DNA of 8,080 nucleotides. Origin: Nitrospirota bacterium (GTDB taxonomy: Bacteria > Nitrospirota > JAOUDF01). Position numbers and translations under genes: made by a program. Shown piece after piece: positions 1 to 5,700 of the stretch; within the stretch, counting starts at the first letter, position 1; every line of letters begins with the position of its first letter. The notes under the pieces were generated by a model. That model did not search any database. It was not told the origin of the DNA and saw only the letters and a program-made list of their open reading frames with translations. The stretch is from NCBI GenBank assembly GCA_029859385.1, contig JAOUDF010000116.1, positions 1 through 8,080 on the forward strand, written 5' to 3'.

Positions 1-45
1 TTTCTAGGCGCTATAGATTAGGTTCGATTCCGACCGCCGGCACCA
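1..45 (+). tRNA. 3' end of a tRNA, partial and possibly degenerate
   Basis: The sequence ends in a standard tRNA tail. There is a seven-base T-loop TTCGATT at 23-29, T-stem halves at 18-22 and 30-34, a seven-base acceptor strand CGCCGGC at 35-41, discriminator A42 and an encoded CCA at 43-45. The 5' half lies outside the window, so the anticodon is not visible. The T-stem pairs poorly: 18/34 (T-C) and 20/32 (A-G) do not match. This points to a decayed copy or a recombinational remnant rather than a fully working tRNA. The acceptor strand would pair with GCCGGCG, a start seen in some leucine tRNAs; that identity is inference. Confidence 0.5.
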
Positions 46-72
46 ATTTAATTCGCAGATTACCCGTCGAGA

Positions 73-117
73 TCACCGTTCTTCGTTCTTTTTGAGCGTC
101 GGGCCGCCCGTGTTGTC
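73..117 (-). pseudogene. Remnant of a DUF4357-like C-terminal tail (copy A')
   Basis: Read on the minus strand, these 15 codons give DNTGGPTLKKNEER and a TGA stop. They align with the end of the better-preserved DUF4357 remnant at 2511-2633 ([14 protein letters not shown], stop), sharing the TLKKNEE core and the stop position. The fragment is cut at its 5' side by the end of the thrB-like repeat at 118-120. It has no start codon and cannot be a gene by itself. It shows that the locus once held a second, diverged DUF4357 gene or a duplication of one. The match is short, so homology is likely but not certain. Confidence 0.45.
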
Positions 118-246
118 TCAAACCTTCTCCGGTTTTTCCGAAGGCGACAGCGAAAGCTCGTTGTAGAGGGTCAGGGTCATGCCCAGGGTGTCAAAACCCG
201 GGCCGAGGTTGGAGGTAGAGGCAGGAATGGTGACGTTGATCTTCAT
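118..246 (-). pseudogene. thrB: Truncated thrB (homoserine kinase) 5' end, copy A
   Basis: From the ATG at 246 the minus strand reads [20 protein letters not shown] and continues [22 protein letters not shown] to a TGA at 118-120, 42 residues. The [15 protein letters not shown] segment is the conserved N-terminal signature of GHMP-type homoserine kinase (ThrB), which phosphorylates homoserine in threonine synthesis. Full ThrB has about 300 residues, and the ATP-binding GLGSSAA-type loop would lie beyond this break, so the fragment cannot be an enzyme. No good Shine-Dalgarno sequence precedes the ATG. The stop comes from the junction with the DUF4357-like tail. It begins 54 bases after the fic stop codon and is in the same frame. 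Confidence 0.75.
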
Positions 247-281
247 GCTGCGAATGGAGCTGATTGGGGCGGAGGAGGCAA
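120..281. repeat. 162-bp direct repeat, copy A (thrB 5' region)
   Basis: This segment matches 1659-1820 base for base without gaps, with three substitutions (positions 177, 199 and 257). It covers the upstream region and first 42 codons of a thrB-like gene. Its right side also matches copy C: positions 253-292 correspond to 2462-2501 with one difference, so A keeps 11 bases of ancestral flank that B has lost. The left end stops at the same thrB position as copy B although the DNA beyond is unrelated, which argues for a defined junction rather than random decay. Copies A and B bracket the fic cassette. Confidence 0.9.
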
Positions 282-300
282 GGAAAAGAAGGCGATGCTG

Positions 301-1464
301 TCAGCTCTCAACCTTGTTCAGCGATGAAGAGATAAAACCTTCCTCTGACAAGGCACGGATTACACCTCGCAGCAGGTAGTTATTGCTGAACCCAATGGTG
401 TATTGCCGTGCTCCTTCCTTGATCGGCTGCAACATCTTACGCTCCACCAGTTTTCTGATTTGATAGGTACGCTGAGCCGCCGACATCCCCGGCATTGCCG
501 CTGCCAAATCAGACGACTTGGCAACGCCGTTTTTCGCGCTTATGAGCAACACCCTCTCTTCCATCGCCGTAATGAGCCCCCTTTCTCTCGCATGAGAGAT
601 AGCAGGGGCAAGAATGCTCTCGCTCAGATAGCCGAAATCGGCCAACCGGTCCACTTTGCGCAATTCATCCAGGATACCTTTCAGCACATAAACGCACCAC
701 TTCTCCAGAGCTTCCGTGGTACCGGTATCAGCATGCCCCAGCATGGTGTAATACAAATCGCGGTCATTGCAAAATACAGCCGTTGGGTTCAATAACCTGC
801 CGCCGGCTTTTACTTTGAAACCGTATTTGATCAGCAATGCGTAGGTCAGTAGCCGGACCACACGACCATTACCATTGCCAAAAGGGTGTATCCAGCCGAA
901 GCGATGGTGCGCCAACGCCACCTTGATGAGATCATATTTGCGTGGGTGGTCTCCATTGATGAATCCAACCAGTTCCTGCATGTAGTGTGGCACCTGAACA
1001 GGCTCCGGCGGCACGTGTTCGGACTGAGCAATCTTCACCCGTGTCTGCCGATACGCCCCCGGCGTGGCATCCCCCTCCCGCTCCAGACTTTTCACCGTGA
1101 TGGCATGCAGTTCACGAATGAAGTGTTCCGTCAGATCATCATCGGTGTTTACGCCCTCCTCGATATACACCATGGCTGCTTCAATGTTTTCCATTTCGCA
1201 AAGCTGGTCAGAGGAAGTCTGTCGGGCGCCGCCCAGCTTGCTTTCCACATAGTCGGCCAATGTCGTGTGGTTCCCCTCGATGCGGGCTGAACCCAAACTT
1301 TCCAGCATGTGGAAGATGTACTTTAGCTGAAAAAAAACAGGAGTCGGCGTTGTCCCCTTCAGTTGCAACCGGCGCAGATGTTCCAGTTCCGTCAAAACGT
1401 CGACCAGTGGAGAATCAAACGCCGGATTAAGAAGAGTCAAATCATAGTGGTTAAATGAAGGCAT
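301..1464 (-). CDS. fic: Fic-domain protein AMP-transferase (class II, self-inhibited)
   Basis: This 387-residue protein carries the full Fic signature [12 protein letters not shown] at residues 193-204. It includes catalytic His193, the phosphate-anchoring loop and Arg204, matching HxFx(D/N)GNGRxxR, so catalysis should be intact. Fic enzymes usually transfer AMP from ATP to a hydroxyl side chain of a target protein in the cytoplasm. The N-terminal segment SARIEGN (residues 59-65) fits the inhibitory helix motif (S/T)xxxE(G/N). Its Glu63 would block productive ATP binding, which defines class II Fic proteins that inhibit themselves without a separate antitoxin. Residues about 296-357 look like a winged helix-turn-helix, common at the C-terminus of this family and perhaps used for DNA binding or target choice. 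The ATG at 1464 is the only sensible start; the Shine-Dalgarno sequence is weak. The gene fills the space between repeats A and B. Its physiological target is unknown; regulatory, toxin-like or phage-defence roles are all possible. Confidence 0.93.
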   Translation of the reverse strand: MPSFNHYDLTLLNPAFDSPLVDVLTELEHLRRLQLKGTTPTPVFFQLKYIFHMLESLGSARIEGNHTTLADYVESKLGGARQTSSDQLCEMENIEAAMVYIEEGVNTDDDLTEHFIRELHAITVKSLEREGDATPGAYRQTRVKIAQSEHVPPEPVQVPHYMQELVGFINGDHPRKYDLIKVALAHHRFGWIHPFGNGNGRVVRLLTYALLIKYGFKVKAGGRLLNPTAVFCNDRDLYYTMLGHADTGTTEALEKWCVYVLKGILDELRKVDRLADFGYLSESILAPAISHARERGLITAMEERVLLISAKNGVAKSSDLAAAMPGMSAAQRTYQIRKLVERKMLQPIKEGARQYTIGFSNNYLLRGVIRALSEEGFISSSLNKVES

Positions 1465-1512
1465 GACGAATTTTCCATAACAGGGCCATTCAACTATCTT
1501 TAATTAAGCATA

Positions 1513-1542
1513 ATTATAACTGTAAAATCAATACATTATTAA
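1513..1542 (-). promoter_or_regulatory. Candidate sigma-70 promoter for fic
   Basis: On the minus strand a perfect -10 hexamer TATAAT (1513-1518) lies 18 bases after TTAATA (1537-1542), a 4-of-6 match to the -35 consensus. It sits in a very AT-rich stretch about 50 bases before the fic start codon, pointing into fic. AT-richness makes chance matches more likely, so this is a prediction only. Confidence 0.4.
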
Positions 1543-1611
1543 GCGGCATCTAAAAATTTTTCTTTAAACATGGCGGGCAACATCTTGATTAACGCCATTC
1601 GGTTTTCTCAC

Positions 1612-1785
1612 TTACGGAGTGATTACAGCAACAGCGGACTCAAAATCCGCCGAGGGCAAAACCTTCTCCGGTTTTTCCGAAGGCGACAGCGAAAGCTCGT
1701 TGTAGAGGGTCAGGGCCATGCCCAGGGTGTCAAAACCAGGGCCGAGGTTGGAGGTAGAGGCAGGAATGGTGACGTTGATCTTCAT
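1612..1785 (-). pseudogene. thrB: Truncated thrB (homoserine kinase) 5' end, copy B
   Basis: From the ATG at 1785 the minus strand repeats the ThrB N-terminus of copy A, with [14 protein letters not shown], to KPEKV. It then runs through unrelated sequence ([15 protein letters not shown]) to a TAA at 1612-1614, 57 residues in all. Homology to copy A stops at 1659, just after codon 42. The rest of the frame crosses the anticodon-arm-like element at 1634-1650 and is not thrB. It lies downstream of the toxin gene, separated by 46 bases, and probably has no function. Confidence 0.72.
1634..1650 (+). other. tRNA-Leu(CAA)-like anticodon stem-loop fragment
   Basis: GCGGA (1634-1638) and TCCGC (1646-1650) form a perfect five-pair stem around the seven-base loop CTCAAAA. 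That loop has U33 and purines at 37-38, and its anticodon would be CAA, as in tRNA-Leu(CAA). I find no acceptor, D or T arm around it, so it is not a tRNA gene. It lies eight bases from the end of repeat B. Leucine tRNA genes are common integration sites, so a leftover attachment site is possible. A chance 17-base hairpin cannot be excluded. Confidence 0.35.
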
Positions 1786-1820
1786 GCTGCGAATGTAGCT
1801 GATTGGGGCGGAGGAGGCAA
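1659..1820. repeat. 162-bp direct repeat, copy B (thrB 5' region)
   Basis: This is a gap-free match to 120-281 at an offset of 1539 bases with three substitutions. Its right-hand 29 bases (1792-1820) are identical to copy C at 2462-2490. It therefore serves as the boundary of two cassettes: fic on its left and the toxin-antitoxin pair on its right. The toxin stop codon is only 11 bases beyond its right end. Confidence 0.92.
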
Positions 1821-1831
1821 TGCTTTTTCGT

Positions 1832-2137
1832 TCAAGGTTCGGGAAGCGTGAGCAATCTCTCGCTGCGCCAGACGCGGACTATGCGGACTTTGTTGGTGTC
1901 GCGACGATAGACGATCCGAAAAGGCGGAAAGATCAGTTCACGCAGGTATTCCACGCTGAACTCGGGCACAACCCGGCCCATGTCGGGATGCACGGCAAGC
2001 TTTTCCAGATGAGACACCACTTCCAACACCAGCCGTTCACCGACATCGGGCACCATCTGTTCCGCATAATATTCCCGGATAGATTCCAGGTCCGCTATGG
2101 CCGAGGCGGCAAAGGAGATAGAGCTTTTCTTCGCCAT
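1832..2137 (-). CDS. RelE/ParE-family toxin of a type II toxin-antitoxin pair
   Basis: This 101-residue basic protein has the size and pattern of the RelE/ParE superfamily. There is an N-terminal beta strand, then two helices (about residues 12-25 and 31-50, with the PDMGRVV turn after them). The conserved core strands follow: [17 protein letters not shown] (64-80) and [13 protein letters not shown] (84-96). RelE members cut mRNA on the ribosome and ParE members poison DNA gyrase; the sequence read here does not decide between them, though the FRIVYR and VWRSER segments are common in ParE-like annotations. The ATG at 2137 follows the antitoxin stop by three bases, as expected for a co-translated pair. 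The gene ends 11 bases before repeat B, so it appears intact and carried as a compact cassette. Confidence 0.88.
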   Translation of the reverse strand: MAKKSSISFAASAIADLESIREYYAEQMVPDVGERLVLEVVSHLEKLAVHPDMGRVVPEFSVEYLRELIFPPFRIVYRRDTNKVRIVRVWRSERLLTLPEP

Positions 2138-2140
2138 GGA

Positions 2141-2410
2141 TTATTTTAGCCCGAGATGTTTTTTCGCGTCGGCGAGACTCATCTCTCTCCCCTCTTCGAG
2201 ATCCATAAGCCCTTGAACCACTCCTCGCATGAAGGAACGCTCCTCAGCCGCTTCTTCATAATCGCGCAGCGACAGCATCACGGCAATCCCTCGGCCCCTG
2301 CTGGTAAGCAGCACAGGGCGGTGCGCCTCGGACGCGTGCTTTACCACCTTGCCCGGGTTAATCTTGAGGTCACTCAGCGGAATGACATCTTCTGAGAATT
2401 TTGTGCCCAT
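2141..2410 (-). CDS. Phd/YefM-family antitoxin
   Basis: This 89-residue protein fits the Phd/YefM fold. The N-terminal part, IPLSDLKINPGKVVKHA (10-26) then RPVLLTSRGRGIAVMLSLRDYEE (31-53), is the usual DNA-binding and dimer domain. The charged C-terminal helix region (about 58-89, with MDLEEGREMSLADAKK) would wrap and neutralise the toxin. It is the first gene of the pair and has a strong ribosome binding site, consistent with the antitoxin being made in excess. Such antitoxins normally repress their own operon, alone and better in complex with the toxin; I could not identify a clear operator palindrome. The pair lies between repeats B and C. Confidence 0.9.
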   Translation of the reverse strand: MGTKFSEDVIPLSDLKINPGKVVKHASEAHRPVLLTSRGRGIAVMLSLRDYEEAAEERSFMRGVVQGLMDLEEGREMSLADAKKHLGLK

Positions 2411-2417
2411 GATTCAA

Positions 2418-2423
2418 CCTCCT
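2418..2423 (-). promoter_or_regulatory. Strong Shine-Dalgarno site of the antitoxin gene
   Basis: The minus strand reads AGGAGG seven bases before the ATG at 2410, an optimal site that fixes this start codon. It is the best ribosome binding site in the window. Confidence 0.85.
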
Positions 2424-2461
2424 GAATGGTCTTTGAACTGGTCTGACTGTAGCACCTGTTA

Positions 2462-2490
2462 AATGTAGCTGATTGGGGCGGAGGAGGCAA
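2462..2490. repeat. 29-bp direct repeat, copy C (thrB upstream piece)
   Basis: These 29 bases are identical to 1792-1820 at the right end of copy B. The match to copy A goes on to 2501 (A 253-292, one difference). Together B and C flank the 641-bp toxin-antitoxin segment 1821-2461 like a duplicated insertion target. The copy contains no thrB coding sequence, only the region upstream of the start codon. Confidence 0.85.
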
Positions 2491-2499
2491 GGAAAAGAA

Positions 2500-2532
2500 G
2501 GAAGGGTGACTCACCCTTCCTCGTTCTTTTTC
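2500..2532. terminator. Hairpin terminator, possibly acting in both directions
   Basis: GGAAGGGTGA (2500-2509) and TCACCCTTCC (2511-2520) are perfect reverse complements around one base, so eight or nine pairs form with a small loop. On the plus strand a T-rich run (TCGTTCTTTTTC) follows; on the minus strand TTCTTTTCC follows. For the minus-strand operon ending at 2723 it is the first good stop signal downstream. It overlaps the stop codon of the DUF4357 remnant and was probably that gene's own terminator. Confidence 0.7.
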
Positions 2533-2633
2533 AACGTCCTGCCGTCCGCGTCTTTCCATTCGACGCGGCCGTTGGCGTTTCGTCCCATTACGATAGCTGC
2601 GGCGGTGGAGGGGCTGGCGAAGAGTAATGGATG
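2511..2633 (-). pseudogene. DUF4357 C-terminal domain remnant
   Basis: The minus strand encodes 40 residues beginning [18 protein letters not shown], continuing [22 protein letters not shown], then TGA. The FxSPSxAAxxVxGRxANGxxEWKDxxGxTL pattern is the signature of DUF4357, a small domain usually found at the C-terminus of larger proteins, including GIY-YIG nuclease-like and restriction-associated proteins. There is an in-frame TAG directly upstream (2634-2636) and no start codon, so the body of the protein is missing. It lies downstream of the STAND gene, whose insertion or a later deletion may have removed the rest. Confidence 0.75.
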
Positions 2634-2722
2634 CTATAAGCGGCTTAATCTTATTTGCTGAAAAAGGGGTTGCGCCTGGTTAAAACTTGACCTTTACTCT
2701 TTACGCTCCATCTTCTGACTTA
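2634..2722. other. Spacer between STAND gene and DUF4357 remnant
   Basis: This 89-bp stretch has no reading frame or RNA I can support. It probably holds the left boundary of the three-gene system, since the sequence changes from DUF4357 coding remnant to AT-richer DNA here. No clear inverted repeat or insertion-sequence end was found. Confidence 0.4.
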
Positions 2723-5700
2723 TTAGTACCTCTTCACAAAATTGAATGGAGAATGACTTTGTTCAAAGTGGTCGGCGCTATTAGAAAGTTTATAGTACAG
2801 TTCCGAAGAGTATTCTCTCTTACCCCACATAACCCAAATGAGAACCAGGTTGTTTTTCTCTATATATTTTTGTAAGAGATTTTCCTTAATGAAGAACATG
2901 CTTTGATGATTATTGAAAACATTGCCTTGATCAGAAATGTTATATGTGGCTCGTATACCGCCTTTTGTATACATATCAAAGGATTGTGGCTGTCCGATTA
3001 ACTCTAAATCTAAGGCAATTTCCTTCGCTAAGACAGTAGCACGTCCGGTATCGCTCGCAGCGGTTTGATAGCCTTCCCATCTGAAATCACAGACGGGTAT
3101 TAAAGCAATAATTTTTGCATATTCCCGCTTAACTTCCTCGATCATTACTGGCACATTGCGAACTTCGATGCGTTTGAGGTCTTCGTCACTTATCCGTTCG
3201 GCGTCGCCGGCAACATTACCGAAACGACGTAGAAACAAATCTAATGGCGAACATTCCATTTTTTTGCCATCCAAATACACTTCTTTTTCAGTTCGCCGTA
3301 CCTTAACTGTCTCTTCTTTGATTACAAATGAGAACTCACTCTGCTCACTCTTAAGGAAAGTGTCACTCCACGGAATTTCTCCTGCAAATGTATAGATGAC
3401 AGATGGCTTCTCTGGTAACACACTTCTACCACAGTCCTGGTTAGTTAGGTGACCAAGAAAAGCATCAGCGTCTTCGCTTGACACAAGAAAGCTGCGCATA
3501 AAACAGTATAACTTGCGACCGCGTGTCTCATCTTGTTGGGAAATTACGCCGTCTAATGCAAGCCAGGGGCCTGCCTCATTTTGCACTTCCTCTAATCTTA
3601 AATAGGGACATACGTCCGGAAAAGGTCCATGTGCGATCCATTCCTTCAACTCCATTACGGGATCACCAAGGAAATCATCCTTTATAAGTTGCCCCTTTGT
3701 GACACGTTCGGGGAAACTTGGATCAATATCTACATCAGACGTGCGTTCCCGCCAATTAACCAGCACACGTTGATCATACAAGTGGCCAGACATCTCGAAA
3801 TAAGCTATCCATGAATACTTCTTGCCGTATCGGTCCGTCTTTTTCGCGTCACTGCCTATCCGCGGCCAATGTCGTTCATTTGCGATCGCATTGTCTACAG
3901 TCTTAAATAACTCACTTAACCAACCAAGCTGTTCGACCCTCCAAAGGAGCTGTGATCTCACTTTCCGATATCCCGCATGCTTAAAGTCGTAATTCCCGCG
4001 GTCCGGCACCAATCCTCCAATTGTGTAGTTCTCGAAGTCCATTCGGAAAGGCGAATCAAGGCCGTGCAGCTCTTCCTTTGAAGTTTCGCTTTCACTCCAT
4101 GCACGAAGTCCCCCATTAGTAAACGGAGGTCTACATCTTTCAATCTCCTCATAAGAGAACAGGCTAGAATCATGCAGAGTTGCGAGTTCGATTGTTCTAT
4201 GCGCATATTCTCTCATTAGCAAATGGGTAGTGCCAAATAGGGCGCCCTCAGCAAACATTTTTTCATAAATACGGCGGGCGTACTGTGGCAATATCTTTTT
4301 CCCGAAAATGTCGTCTTTTAAGTCAACATGCCGCGCCATTGAGACACCATAGCTTGCCGCAAGCATCCGCTCTGGAACATACGGATCATTAATTTCAAGT
4401 GATCTCAAGGTTTCGTCGAAGAGCGCGGCCGGCTCGCCACGACCAAACCAATACAATGTGCGGGTCGCAACATCCCGAAGTTCATGATCTGTGGAAGTCA
4501 GAAGCCACATAACCCATTTAGCCCTAAGTCGATCAGATGGCGTCCGTGTCGTGGTATCCTTTTTCCACCTAAGCTCTATTGCGAGGAGGTCATTGAATTT
4601 TTCGGATCGGGTCGCTCTGATCCATTCAGTCCAAGTTAGATCACGATCTGAAACAGACATTGCACGAAGGGCCTGATCCAGAAATTCTGAATTAAGTGGG
4701 TGAGTTGTCGCAGAGCGAATTCCCTGTAGTCGAGAAAACAGACGAGGTCTTTCCTTGGGATTATCTTTGATTAGCTCTAAGAGTGCAGCAACAGTATCTA
4801 TGTCTAAATATTCTGCCTCAAGCACTGTCGCAAACCTGAGGGCCGCAATGCGAAAAGGCTCAGGCACTTCTTTCCAAATCTGCGTACCGTGCATACGGCG
4901 GGGCGCAAGGGCTACCAGGGCTCTAAATATGTCTGCTGCCAATTCATGGCTATCGTTACCCCCAAACGAGGAGATCACTGCTGGCTTTTTAAACCATTCG
5001 AATGTCCTATCACTCGCATGTTTCACAAGTAGGGAGTTGGCAACAATGTATCCACCTAGCGCATCATATACAGGCGTAATCACATAATTACCCGGCTCGG
5101 CTCCAGGATTTCTGAAGATAATACCCTCTTGTGCAAGTAGGTTGACAACACTGCTATCCCATGCACGGTTAGTGTCGGACACTGTCGCACGATAGCTCGC
5201 CTCATCTACTTCACGTTTCTTAACATTCCACAATTCGAGTCCCAAATGATAGATCGCTGCCTCAACATCAGGAGCATTGTACGAATAGGTAAGATTAGGC
5301 AATTGTGATATCCGCTCACAAACATTAACAACATACTTTTCGAGTAGTGGTGTCAACGTTGCCGGAAAATAGTCTACGTTAACTTCGTGTTTCCTATCAG
5401 GGTTCGTGACTTCACAGAAGATTCGCAAGGTCAGCGGATGCTGTAAGAACTCAAGAGGTATTTCCGCATCCCCAGGGTTGATTTTGAAGTATCTGAAATA
5501 TTTCTCAATTGCATCGCGTGTGTCTCCCCCGAAGCCTTCAATCTCGATCTTCCTTACCCCATCTGGAAGTGCCATTACAGCAAATGATTCTCTTGCGTTG
5601 GTCTGCGATAGTGCTCCATACCCCTGATCTTCTCGCCGATGTTCTCCCGTGCGCAATGTGCAGACGACAAGGACATTGGGATATCTTTTTACAGTCTCAC

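Noticed and set aside
403..1290. Plus-strand frames of 130 and 134 residues inside fic
   Set aside because: They are antisense to an intact Fic gene with complete motifs and have low-quality translated sequence.
1570..2149. Plus-strand reading frames 1570-1851 and 1820-2149
   Set aside because: They run opposite to the thrB repeat and to the well-supported toxin gene, have no ribosome binding site and show no recognisable protein pattern; they are shadows.
2458..2464. GTTAAAT, matching the integron attC core GTTRRRY
   Set aside because: Cassette borders here are thrB-derived repeats, no matching inverse core or attC-like stem was found, and a seven-base degenerate match is expected by chance.
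2424..2466. Promoter for the toxin-antitoxin operon with a TTAACA -35 at the copy C junction
   Set aside because: The -35-like element is good, but no convincing -10 lies at the right distance, so I do not list it as a feature although some promoter must be here or upstream.
1792..2490. Classic transposon insertion with target duplication for the toxin-antitoxin cassette
   Set aside because: No transposase and no terminal inverted repeats are seen, and 29 bp is unusually long for a target duplication; another recombination route is more likely.
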